Source: Bacilli bacterium
Lineage (GTDB): Bacteria > Bacillota_I > Bacilli_A > RFN20 > CAG-288
DNA length: 64,000 nucleotides
NCBI GenBank assembly: GCA_022647725.1
Contig: JALCLG010000001.1
Coordinates: 1,590,001 to 1,654,000, forward strand
Direction: 5' to 3'
The translations under genes were made by a program, and so were the position numbers. The notes under the pieces are model-generated. The model was not told the origin of the DNA. It worked only from the letters and a program-made list of their open reading frames with translations, and ran no database searches. Positions within the stretch are counted from its first letter, which is position 1. The number at the start of each line of letters is the position of its first letter. Below are positions 8,442 through 17,455 of this stretch, piece after piece.

Positions 8442-11400
8442 ATGCGCTACGAGAAATATCAGCAACGGATGCGTACCGTCAAGACAATCAAGGACTTCCT
8501 TTGGAAGTTCCGGGTACGTTTCCTGTCCGGATTTGCTATTGCGTTGGCCCTCTTCTTCACGCTCTTCTCCATCAAAGGACTGATCCTTGATAGGACAAAG
8601 GTCGGGGCTACCTACGTCTATGGAGAAACCTTGGCCTATGACTCGTCTGCCATCTTCGGAAAGGCCAGCTATGAGTTTGCCAAACAGGGCAGCTCCGACT
8701 GGAGTCCGACTCAGCCGACCTTAGCCGGCAGCTATCAGATGCGGGCCTATAGCACCAATAACTATGGTGGCAAGGATTATGGTCAGATCCAGTACTTCAC
8801 CATTGAGCCGCTCCCTGTGACGGCTGAGATTACGCAGGAAAATATCGTCTACGGCGATCAGCCCAGCCTCAGCATCACCAGCCTTGTCCCTGGGGATACC
8901 CTCGTTTCCTATGAGGTCGACTATGACGACATCACCCAAGCGACCACGCTTTGCCATGCCAAAGAAGATGCTTTTAAGATCACCAACAGCGACGGCACGG
9001 ATGTCACGGCTTCCTATGCCATTACGTCACCGAAGAGATCCGTCAACATTGCTCCGCGGACCTTGACCATTCAGCTGACCAGCAACACCATGACCTATGA
9101 TAAGACACCGCTGACCTCCAAGGGCTATCTCATCACTCAGGGGGAACTTGCAGACGGCGATTACTTTGACAAAGGACCGGATGGCGATACCTCTCTGACC
9201 GATGTCGGCATCGTCCAGAACACCTGCTCCGACGTCGTGATCCGCAACAAGGATCAGCAGGATGTCACCTCCCATTATGTTGTGTCTATCCTTGCGGGAA
9301 CACTGAGTGTCACCAAGAAACCTTTGACGTATCAAAGTGCCAGTGGCAGCTTTGTCTATGACGGCACGAGGCACTCCTTAGATGAAGTCACCTGTCTTTA
9401 TGGCAACAGCCCCGTCAGCGGCGAAAATCCCAGTGTCGTCTATGTCACTCCTGCTGCCTATTGCATTAAGCCGGGAACCTATGAAAACGAATATAACCTC
9501 TCGATTGTGGATGCGAACGGCAATGACCGCAGTTCCAACTATGATCTTACCCTTTTACGGGGCAATGTCACCATCACCAAGAGACCCCTCTTGATTCATC
9601 CCGCCAGTTCGTTGATTTACGCGGACTCCAATCCGGGCTTTGCCTTCACTATTGATCCCTCGACGCCTATCGTCTCCGGCGATGTCATCGATGTTAAATA
9701 CAACTACGTGGATGATACCCACCATACCTTTGACCTCAACGCCCTCGACAAAAACGGCAAGAATGTCAGCGACTGCTATGATCTGCAGGTCGATGACGCT
9801 ACGACCGTTATCCGCAAGCGGAAGCTGGTGGCAACCTCCAATACCTTGACCAAAGTCTATGATGGCACGGCCTTAAACGGCAGCTTCACGATTGACAACA
9901 GCCAAAGCGAGCTGGCTGAAGGGACTGTCGTTTCCACAAGCAGTGCGTTGCCGAGTGTGACCAATGCCAATGCCACTCATCCCTTAAGCTATACCGCTAC
10001 GCTATCTGTCCACGACAGTACCGGTGTGGATAAGACCGACTACTATGTTCAGAGCGTGAGCTCAGGAACCTTGACCGTCACGCAAAGACCCTTAGTCATC
10101 ACGTTGATCAGCCACAGCCAGGTCTACGACAATACGGCCCTTTACAGCACCACCCCAGTCCCGTCGACTGATTACACGATTGCGGAGGCGACTTCCACAA
10201 CCGGCTTGGTCTCCGGTCAGACCTTATCGGTGTCCAAGTATCCTTCTATCACCACGCCATCGAGTGTCGAAGTCAATGCCGCAAACTTCACGGCTGTCAT
10301 TAAGGATGCTTCCGGGACGGATACCACGGCAAACTACGATGTTCAGTTCAAGACAGGTGTCCTTGAAATCACGGCCCGGCCGCTGAAGATCACTAGCGGC
10401 AGTGCTGCCTATACCAAGTTTTTCGATACCCTGGCTTTTGAAACCAGCACCATCACCTATACCGCCTCGGCCACGACCACGGACGGCAAGAGCGGCCTCT
10501 TGGCCGGCGATAGCTTAAGCTGGGCTTTCAATCAGTCCTTTGTCACGGTCGGCAGCTATGTCCTGAAGGACTGTGTCACCTTCAAGATCTTACGTGGCAA
10601 CACGGATGTTACCTCCTGCTACCAGATTGATCAGCAGGACAGTTCCTATGGTACCTTGACCATCAGCAAATATGTGGTCAAAGTCTCCCTCAGCGATGAG
10701 TCCTTTATCTATGACGGATCGGAGAAGGTCCGCAAGACGAGTTATACGTCGGCGGATTATGCCCTGGATCTCAGCGCCATCCCCAGCGGGTATGTGGCCG
10801 CACCGGTCTTTGACGGCGACGGGGTGACGCCGGGAACCTATCATCGGACTTTGACCTCCCTTGTCTTAACCAACCAGTCCTTAGGCGTGGTGCTCCGCTA
10901 TGGCACGATCAACGGCGTGACCTATCAGGATTTCGATGTCCTCTATACCGCTAACAGCTATGGTGCCATCACCATTCAGAAGCGTCCGCTGGCCATCACC
11001 TTCGCCTATACCGCCAGTCAGAGCGTCATCTATACCGGTGAGAGCCATCAGCCCGGCGAATTCCCGTATACCCTCTCTTCCGGAACCGATACCGGCTTAT
11101 TGGCTGGCGATACCCTGTCGATGACCTCCACGGATCCGCTTGTCGGAACTGCCAATTCGACGACTGTCTATCCTTTAGGTGCTTGGGTCGGTTCCACCGT
11201 GACGGCCAAGGTTCTCCGGGGTAGCCAGGATGTGACTGACTATTATGCCATCTCTGCCAGTGGCAACGGCTTAGTCGAAACCGCCACCTTGACGTTGACC
11301 GTGCATGATTTCCTTCACAGCGACCAGCCGGATGGCACCTATTCCAGCAGCGATACCACCAAGACTTTCCCCTGCGACATCTCCGGGACGAACTTCGATT

Positions 11401-14400
11401 ATCTGTCGGCTTTCAGCATCGTGGTCACTTTTTCGCCGCGGACGACCGGCGATACCACCAGCCCCAGCGACGTCCATCTGGTGGCCAAGGATGGCACGGT
11501 CATTCCGCAAAGCCAGATTACCTTAACCGTCAATGCCGGCCAGCTGACGGCCCGGACGCCGATCTATCTGACTTTTGCCGGCAGCCATGTCTATGATGAG
11601 AAGGCTCTTGATCTCAATGCCAGCACGTCGTCTGCCTATTGGTCCTATTCTGGAACCAAGCAGCTCTCCTCGGGACAGTCCTTTGTCTTCAGCTATCCGA
11701 AGGAAATCAAAGAAGCCGGCACCTATGACTTCAGCGATACCGCCAATCCCCTGACGGCGACCGTCAAGGACACCAGCGGCATCGACCGCAGCGAGGATTA
11801 TGACATCCATATCAGCGGCAGTCTCACCATCGGAAGAGCCAAGCTAGCTTTCAACAGAAACAATATCACCTTAGGATATTCGGGAAGCAGCACCTTAGCC
11901 TATTCCGAGGATTTCACCCAGGATTCCTCCCCTGCCTTATTAAGCCTGAATACGGGTTCCAGCCTCTATCTGACGGGACTGACCGTCGCCTATTCCTATC
12001 ATGCCACGGCCAGCATTGCCTCTTACGGAACGCCGTATGCCTATACGATTTCTTCCTTGACGGCCAGCCTTACCGAGAGTGACGGCACCGTGATTCCGGA
12101 TAAGGACATCGACAAGGAATACCTGGACACTGGCGGCACCATCACGCTGGTCAAGCGGGCCATCACGATCGACATCCCTTATCAGACGGTTGCCTATCAA
12201 GGCTCGGCCATGGCTTACTCCGAGCTGAGCTATACCGTTTCCGGTACCGGCTTAGCCAGCGGCGACAGCCTGAGCTTGGCGGGCAGTCTATCTAATTTCG
12301 GCACCTATTCCGGTGACAGTCTCACCGCTTTATTGACAAGTGGCCTTTCGCCGGTCATCACGACGGCCGACGGGACCGACGTCACCAGTTTCTATACCAT
12401 CACCCTGAGTGGATCCTTTACCTATAACCGGCTGCAGATTGCTCTCAATCTTCCCTTGACGAGTAAAGTCTATGACGGCACCACCTGGTATCCTTATACG
12501 GCGACGATGACCCTATTGGGAGCCAAGGATGCCACCACCGGCGGCTGCACTCTCGCCGTCAGTGAAGTCGGGCTGCTTTCCCCAGCCACGAAGACCTATG
12601 CGCTAAGCGACTTCACCTTGACCGTTACCAACAAAGACAAACAGGTTCTCAGTTCCTCCTGCTATGATGTGGTCCTCAACACCAACCCGACTTCTTTAGC
12701 GACGACGGCTACCGTCACCAAGCGAGCGCTGGCCCTGGACTTCCACAACGATGTCGACTTCTATGACGGTGTTGTCACCAATGCGCAGAAATTGGGAGAA
12801 TACGCCTATAACAATGTCTCTGCCAACACCACCGCCGATCATGGCTTGGCTCCGGGAGATACCCTTTCGTTCAGTTACAGCAAGACCATTCAGGCCATCG
12901 GCACGTATGATCTTTCAACGATGCAGGTCAGCGTCAGGAACAGCAACAACGAGGATGTGACCGGCTGCTACGACATTACGATGATCAATGCCACCCTGAC
13001 GATTGTTCAGGGCGAGGTCGATGTCACGGTGACGGGCAACACGTCCGTTTATGACGGCCAGAAGCATCAGGCCACGGTGACAGCGACGCCGAACTTCTCC
13101 CTGACGACGTCCCGGCAGAGTATGACCCTGACGGCCGCCCCGTATACTTTCTTGGTGGACAGCGGCACGATTGCGTTAAGCATTGACGATATCCTGCTCC
13201 ATTTTGATGATATGCCTTATAACGCCGCTGCCGTGAAGACCGGGTATTACCGGTTAGGCTCCGACCTTCGCTACAATTCGTCTTTGATCAACGTGGTCTG
13301 CACCGTTTCAACCCAGTATCCGAATCTGACGGTGTCGCCTAAGCCGATCACCATGAGCATCACCGACACGACCCGTGCCTATCTGGGAACGCCGTATACG
13401 CTCAGTCAACTTACTTCCAGCGCGTCGCTGGTGACGAGCACTCAGACGTATACCCTTTCGTCGACGGCCACCTTCGAGGACCCCGGCGTCTATGATTTCT
13501 CGACGGCAACGTACCGCCCGACCATCGTCATCACCGAGTCGGCCGACACCTACAATCTTCATCAGGGAAAAGCCTATGATGCCACCAGCAACTACACCGT
13601 CAGTTTCACAGGCAAGCTGACCATTGTAAGACTGGCAGTGACGGTCAGTGATTCGGGTCATTCCAAGACCTATGACGGCACTCCCTTCAGTGATACGGAT
13701 GTAGCCTTGGCCTGCAACAATCTTCCGGCGGACTATACCTTCTCGAGCATTTCCTTGACTACGGCAAGCTACCATGCCGGCAGCTACACCTCCGACCATC
13801 TTACCCTTTCCTTCAAGCTCAGCTTTGCCGGAACCGAAGTTTCGTTTGCAACCACGGATTTATCCTTATATTGCGATATCACCATCAATGCCAACTTGAC
13901 CATCAACAAAAAGACGATAACCTTGACGCCGGGAGCCAGGACCGCCATTTACAATGGCAGTCCTGTCATCTACACCAAGGTTCTCGATGATCAGGTTGCC
14001 ATCATCATGCCACAGTTAGGGACCAGCGATGGCCTGAGCTTCTTGGCCTACCCTGCTTCGCTGTTCAGCGCGGAAGGCACCTATGATCTTTCCACCGCTG
14101 CTTACAAGCCGGTCTTCAAGGTCAACCACTCCTTGACGGGTGCAACCCAGGATGACGTCACGGACTCTTATGACTTCGTGGTCACCGGAACCATTACGGT
14201 CGTCAAAGCCACCGTCGAGTTAGGCGGTCAGGGACGATATACCTATGGCGGCAGTACGATTACGATGGGAGCCAATGTCACTGCCACCAACCTTCCAGGT
14301 ACTTATTCCGTCAGCGGCACCCTTTCGACTTTCTATACCGAAGCCGGCTGGTACTACTCCAACAGCCTCGTTCCGAGCGTGGTCGTCAAAGACGAGACGG

Positions 14401-14783
14401 GTACCGTCCTGGATTCGAAGTACGTCACCGTGACGGTCAACACCAATGCCTCGATTGAGATTCTCAAACGCAGCGCCACCATCACGACCTCGTCCTTCTC
14501 GCTGGTCTATACCGGCGCTCCGATTACCCTTTCCCCCAGCCAGAATTACTTCCACATCACCGGCCTGCTGCCGGGGACGACCTTGAAGTACAAGATGTCG
14601 GACGGCACCATCGATGACGTCAACAATCATCTGAGCCAGCAGTCTTTGATCAGTGAAGGCACCTACACCAATACCATTGTTGACGATACCGCCAAGCTGA
14701 TTCTCGTCAACAGCGACGGCAAGGATGTCACCAATGACTACCAGATCACCTGGAAGTGGGGCACCATCACCATCGAAGGATAA
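8442..14783 (+). CDS. Giant MBG/YDG-repeat surface protein, 2113 aa
   Basis: A single N-terminal hydrophobic segment at about residues 27-48 follows a basic stretch, consistent with an uncleaved anchor or signal. The rest is about 21 diverged beta-sandwich repeats of roughly 95 residues. Each opens with a (T/S)xRPLxI-like strand, carries a YDGT-like motif, and closes with a GTLTIxK strand that leads into the next; KRPLLI, QRPLVI, ARPLKI, KRPLAI, KRAITI, KRALAL, SPKPITM and NKKTITL mark successive units. This is the architecture of MBG/YDG-domain adhesin-like proteins. No LPXTG or C-terminal membrane helix is visible, so it is held by its N-terminus. It is the last gene of the operon and ends before a strong terminator. 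Confidence 0.82.
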   Translation: MRYEKYQQRMRTVKTIKDFLWKFRVRFLSGFAIALALFFTLFSIKGLILDRTKVGATYVYGETLAYDSSAIFGKASYEFAKQGSSDWSPTQPTLAGSYQMRAYSTNNYGGKDYGQIQYFTIEPLPVTAEITQENIVYGDQPSLSITSLVPGDTLVSYEVDYDDITQATTLCHAKEDAFKITNSDGTDVTASYAITSPKRSVNIAPRTLTIQLTSNTMTYDKTPLTSKGYLITQGELADGDYFDKGPDGDTSLTDVGIVQNTCSDVVIRNKDQQDVTSHYVVSILAGTLSVTKKPLTYQSASGSFVYDGTRHSLDEVTCLYGNSPVSGENPSVVYVTPAAYCIKPGTYENEYNLSIVDANGNDRSSNYDLTLLRGNVTITKRPLLIHPASSLIYADSNPGFAFTIDPSTPIVSGDVIDVKYNYVDDTHHTFDLNALDKNGKNVSDCYDLQVDDATTVIRKRKLVATSNTLTKVYDGTALNGSFTIDNSQSELAEGTVVSTSSALPSVTNANATHPLSYTATLSVHDSTGVDKTDYYVQSVSSGTLTVTQRPLVITLISHSQVYDNTALYSTTPVPSTDYTIAEATSTTGLVSGQTLSVSKYPSITTPSSVEVNAANFTAVIKDASGTDTTANYDVQFKTGVLEITARPLKITSGSAAYTKFFDTLAFETSTITYTASATTTDGKSGLLAGDSLSWAFNQSFVTVGSYVLKDCVTFKILRGNTDVTSCYQIDQQDSSYGTLTISKYVVKVSLSDESFIYDGSEKVRKTSYTSADYALDLSAIPSGYVAAPVFDGDGVTPGTYHRTLTSLVLTNQSLGVVLRYGTINGVTYQDFDVLYTANSYGAITIQKRPLAITFAYTASQSVIYTGESHQPGEFPYTLSSGTDTGLLAGDTLSMTSTDPLVGTANSTTVYPLGAWVGSTVTAKVLRGSQDVTDYYAISASGNGLVETATLTLTVHDFLHSDQPDGTYSSSDTTKTFPCDISGTNFDYLSAFSIVVTFSPRTTGDTTSPSDVHLVAKDGTVIPQSQITLTVNAGQLTARTPIYLTFAGSHVYDEKALDLNASTSSAYWSYSGTKQLSSGQSFVFSYPKEIKEAGTYDFSDTANPLTATVKDTSGIDRSEDYDIHISGSLTIGRAKLAFNRNNITLGYSGSSTLAYSEDFTQDSSPALLSLNTGSSLYLTGLTVAYSYHATASIASYGTPYAYTISSLTASLTESDGTVIPDKDIDKEYLDTGGTITLVKRAITIDIPYQTVAYQGSAMAYSELSYTVSGTGLASGDSLSLAGSLSNFGTYSGDSLTALLTSGLSPVITTADGTDVTSFYTITLSGSFTYNRLQIALNLPLTSKVYDGTTWYPYTATMTLLGAKDATTGGCTLAVSEVGLLSPATKTYALSDFTLTVTNKDKQVLSSSCYDVVLNTNPTSLATTATVTKRALALDFHNDVDFYDGVVTNAQKLGEYAYNNVSANTTADHGLAPGDTLSFSYSKTIQAIGTYDLSTMQVSVRNSNNEDVTGCYDITMINATLTIVQGEVDVTVTGNTSVYDGQKHQATVTATPNFSLTTSRQSMTLTAAPYTFLVDSGTIALSIDDILLHFDDMPYNAAAVKTGYYRLGSDLRYNSSLINVVCTVSTQYPNLTVSPKPITMSITDTTRAYLGTPYTLSQLTSSASLVTSTQTYTLSSTATFEDPGVYDFSTATYRPTIVITESADTYNLHQGKAYDATSNYTVSFTGKLTIVRLAVTVSDSGHSKTYDGTPFSDTDVALACNNLPADYTFSSISLTTASYHAGSYTSDHLTLSFKLSFAGTEVSFATTDLSLYCDITINANLTINKKTITLTPGARTAIYNGSPVIYTKVLDDQVAIIMPQLGTSDGLSFLAYPASLFSAEGTYDLSTAAYKPVFKVNHSLTGATQDDVTDSYDFVVTGTITVVKATVELGGQGRYTYGGSTITMGANVTATNLPGTYSVSGTLSTFYTEAGWYYSNSLVPSVVVKDETGTVLDSKYVTVTVNTNASIEILKRSATITTSSFSLVYTGAPITLSPSQNYFHITGLLPGTTLKYKMSDGTIDDVNNHLSQQSLISEGTYTNTIVDDTAKLILVNSDGKDVTNDYQITWKWGTITIEG
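8800..14783 (+). repeat. About 21 tandem MBG/YDG protein repeats
   Basis: Units of about 285 nt are recognisable from recurring RPLxI and GTLTI strand motifs. They are strongly diverged at DNA level, unlike the repeats at 59.7-64 kb, so this array is older. Unit lengths vary, and some units carry insertions, for example around 11.3-11.5 kb and 13.1-13.3 kb. Confidence 0.75.
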
Positions 14784-14795
14784 CATGACCATTGG

Positions 14796-14830
14796 AAAAG
14801 CCCGGCGTAGACGAACGCCGGGCTTTTATT
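14796..14830. terminator. Bidirectional rho-independent terminator
   Basis: A 13-bp perfect stem (14796-14808 with 14815-14827, core aaaagcccggcgt) with a 6-nt loop has A/T tracts on both sides. It serves the giant repeat gene on plus and the convergent hydrolase gene on minus. Confidence 0.9.
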
Positions 14831-14838
14831 GACAGCGA

Positions 14839-15735
14839 TTACTTGCTGAGGAAGACGTCGAGATCGTGGATGACTTCGTCCCGCTTGTCTTCGTTGAGGA
14901 CTTCATGACGCATCTGCGGGTAGATCTTGAGCGTGACATCCTTGACGCCGAGATCCTGATACATCTGGTAGAGGGCTTTGACGCCTTTGGAGCAGTTGCC
15001 GACCGGATCATCCGCGCCGGAGACGAGATAGATATGTTCGTCCTTGGAAATCTGCTTCTTGAACTTGGTCTGATACAGTGTCGCCATGCCGGCCGTGAAG
15101 CCGACATAGAAGCCTTTGGTATTGCTGTGTCCGCAATAAGGATCGGCAATGTACTTCTTGACGTTCTCTTCGTTGTAGCTGAGCCAATCCAGCGGCGTCT
15201 TGCGGTTCTTGATGGCTTTGGTATACGGTCCTAAGGCCATCGACTGGATGAAGTGACTGGTCTTGTTCCAGCTGTGGTTCGTGGTGGTGATGCGGGCTAA
15301 GAAGCGGGCCAGCCCAAGCGGGGAGCCCGGACCGTTGGAACCCATGATGATGATTTTATCGATGGTATTGGGATAATGCTCCAGATAGGACTGCATGAAG
15401 AAGGAACCCATGGAATGACCCATCATATAAACGGGCTTGCCTTCGCTCTTCAGCTCGTCGACTTTGTTCTTCAAAGCGATAAGCTCCATATCCCAGGCAC
15501 CCTTGGGCCACTGCTCCTGCTCATCGACGCTCTTGGCATTCTCGCCCTGGCCGAAATGATCCAGGACAAAGACGGAATAGCCTAACTTATTCATATCGCC
15601 GGCAAAACGGGCATAACGGGCTGAGTATTCATCCATTCCGGTGAAAACCAGCAGGTTTGCCTTCGGATTCTCAATCCGATAATCATTGCCCTTCAGGGAG
15701 TACTGATTATTGATTTTGACTTCAAAGATTGACAT
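14839..15735 (-). CDS. Alpha/beta hydrolase (serine aminopeptidase S33 / lysophospholipase-like)
   Basis: The 298-residue protein contains the nucleophile elbow GHSMGSFF, an early LVFTGMDEYSARY strand and HFGQGENAKS in the oxyanion/cap region, and a late GADDPVGN acid loop followed by MRHEVLNE with the catalytic His. This is the layout of the monoacylglycerol lipase/lysophospholipase group. The start is placed at the ATG at 15735 (MSIFEVK) because GAGGGT lies just upstream; a longer frame adds 11 residues without an SD. It has no signal peptide and is probably cytoplasmic. It is convergent with the giant repeat gene. A cre-like palindrome lies 34-47 nt upstream. The exact substrate cannot be read. 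Confidence 0.85.
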   Translation of the reverse strand: MSIFEVKINNQYSLKGNDYRIENPKANLLVFTGMDEYSARYARFAGDMNKLGYSVFVLDHFGQGENAKSVDEQEQWPKGAWDMELIALKNKVDELKSEGKPVYMMGHSMGSFFMQSYLEHYPNTIDKIIIMGSNGPGSPLGLARFLARITTTNHSWNKTSHFIQSMALGPYTKAIKNRKTPLDWLSYNEENVKKYIADPYCGHSNTKGFYVGFTAGMATLYQTKFKKQISKDEHIYLVSGADDPVGNCSKGVKALYQMYQDLGVKDVTLKIYPQMRHEVLNEDKRDEVIHDLDVFLSK

Positions 15736-15768
15736 ACTTTTACCCTCGCTAGGACTATTGTAGACCAT

Positions 15769-15782
15769 TGAAAGCGCTTAAT
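15769..15782. promoter_or_regulatory. Candidate cre (CcpA) operator
   Basis: TGAAAGCGCTTAAT matches the CcpA consensus TGWAANCGNTNWCA except at the last positions and contains the palindrome AAGCGCTT. It lies in the divergent region between the hydrolase gene and the glycerol operon. Catabolite control of glycerol use is common in Bacillota. Assignment by sequence only. Confidence 0.5.
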
Positions 15783-15957
15783 AAAGAGAAAAAGTCACTT
15801 TTCGATAACTTGATAAGAAACTGTTTACTAGTGCTAATTATGGAAAATGATACCATTTATAAGAAAACAATAGGAAGAACTTAAAATAAAAGGATAGAAA
15901 CTCTTTGAAGCAAACAAGTTTCGTATGGAAGTGCTTCCAATTATCGAGTATTCTTCC

Positions 15958-15963
15958 TATAAT
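15958..15963 (+). promoter_or_regulatory. -10 element of the glycerol operon promoter
   Basis: A perfect TATAAT lies 25 nt before the ATG at 15988. The -35 region (around 15935-15940) is weak and overlaps the small inverted repeat GGAAGTGCTTCC, which could bind a regulator. GAAAGAAGG follows as the ribosome binding site. Confidence 0.6.
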
Positions 15964-15987
15964 ATACGTTTGAAAGAAGGTTACCTT

Positions 15988-17454
15988 ATGACCCATTATG
16001 ATGTGTTAATCATCGGAAGCGGCATCGTTGGCAGTGCCATCGCTTTCGAACTGTCCAAATATGATCTGAAGGTGCTGGTCGTCGAAAAAGAAAATGATGT
16101 GGCTTTGGGAACCACCAAAGCCAACTCCGGCATCATCCATGCCGGCTATGATCCCAAACCCGGAACCCTGATGGCTAGGCTCAATGTCGAAGGCAACAAG
16201 CTGACCCGGGAACTGGCTCCGGTCCTCAACTTCCATTTTAAGCAGGTCGGCTCTTTAGTCATCGGTTCAACAGATGAAGAACATAAAGTCATCAATGATC
16301 TCTATTCCCGTGGCGTTCAGAACGGGGTCGAAGGTCTGAAAATCCTTAAGACGGCTGGCGAAGTCCATGCCTTGGAACCGCGGCTGAATCCGGAAATCGA
16401 TTATGCCTTGCTGGCTCCGACGGCTGGCATCGTCGCTCCGTGGGAACTGGCTTTGGCTTTCAGCTATACGGCTGTCACCAATGGTGTCCGCTTTGTCTTT
16501 GATGCCCCGGTCAGCGCCATAGATAAGACGGAGCGTGGCTATCTGGTCACGACCGCTCAAGGCAGCTATGAAGCCGACTATGTCATCAATGCCGCCGGTC
16601 TCCATAGCGATGATATCTATAAGCTGGCTCTCAAGGACAAGGCTGAGCAGTCCTTCACCATTGTCCCTTGCAAAGGTGAGTATTATTTGCTGGACAAGGA
16701 TCAGGGAAGCTTAGTCCGGCATGTGATTTTCCAGACTCCGACAGCTTTAGGCAAAGGCGTCCTGGTCTCGCAGACGGTTCACGGCAATCTCATTGTCGGC
16801 CCTAATGCCATGTATGATGGTGCCAGCAAGGATGATACTTCGACCTTAAGTGAGGGCTTGGATCAGGTCCGGACTGCCTCGGCCCGAACGATCAGTTCCA
16901 TCTCCTTCGGCAGCAACATCCGCAACTTCTCCGGCGTCCGTGCGACCTTGAAAGGTCAGGATGATTTCCTCATTGCCGAAAGCCCGATCTTACCTCACTT
17001 TATCAACTTCGCCGGCATCAAATCCCCGGGTGTCTCCTGCGGTCCTGCCTTCGGCAAAGAAGCCGTCCGGATTCTGGCTAATGCCGGACTTAACCTCGCT
17101 AAAAAGAATTACTTTACGATGGTGCCGCTTCCGACCTATTTCAAAGAGATGAGTATGGAAGATAAGAAAAAAGCGATTCAGGCTGACAGCCGTTATGGTC
17201 AGGTCATCTGCCGCTGTGAGACGGTGACCGAAGCCGAAATCTTGGCGGCCATCCATGCGCCGATCCCTGCTCATACCATCGATGGCGTGAAGCGTCGTAC
17301 CAATGCCGGCATGGGCCGCTGCCAAGGCGGTTTCTGCGGTCCGAAGATCTTCCATCTGCTGATGGACTCTCTCCATCTGAAGTACAACGAAGTCTATCAG
17401 GATAAGACGGGTTCCCAGATTGTTGTCTCGGAAACCAAGAAGGAGGCCAAATAA
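15988..17454 (+). CDS. FAD-dependent glycerol-3-phosphate dehydrogenase-like oxidoreductase with C-terminal Fe-S domain
   Basis: The 488-residue protein starts with the Rossmann motif IIGSGIVGSAIAFEL and ends the nucleotide fold with VVEKE, as in DAO-family flavoproteins of the GlpA/GlpO group. After residue 400 comes a BFD-like Fe-S binding domain with CRCETVTEAE and GMGRCQGGFCGP, giving a Cx1C...Cx4C set. It probably oxidises glycerol 3-phosphate to dihydroxyacetone phosphate with its partner flavoprotein. An upstream in-frame ATG at 15925 lies before the -10 box, so ATG 15988 with GAAAGAAGG is chosen. It is the first gene of a four-gene glycerol operon. Confidence 0.85.
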   Translation: MTHYDVLIIGSGIVGSAIAFELSKYDLKVLVVEKENDVALGTTKANSGIIHAGYDPKPGTLMARLNVEGNKLTRELAPVLNFHFKQVGSLVIGSTDEEHKVINDLYSRGVQNGVEGLKILKTAGEVHALEPRLNPEIDYALLAPTAGIVAPWELALAFSYTAVTNGVRFVFDAPVSAIDKTERGYLVTTAQGSYEADYVINAAGLHSDDIYKLALKDKAEQSFTIVPCKGEYYLLDKDQGSLVRHVIFQTPTALGKGVLVSQTVHGNLIVGPNAMYDGASKDDTSTLSEGLDQVRTASARTISSISFGSNIRNFSGVRATLKGQDDFLIAESPILPHFINFAGIKSPGVSCGPAFGKEAVRILANAGLNLAKKNYFTMVPLPTYFKEMSMEDKKKAIQADSRYGQVICRCETVTEAEILAAIHAPIPAHTIDGVKRRTNAGMGRCQGGFCGPKIFHLLMDSLHLKYNEVYQDKTGSQIVVSETKKEAK

Positions 17455-17455
17455 C

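Noticed and set aside
14839..15149. Second minus-strand frame inside the hydrolase gene
   Set aside because: It overlaps the conserved hydrolase frame and is Arg/Ser-rich; a shadow.
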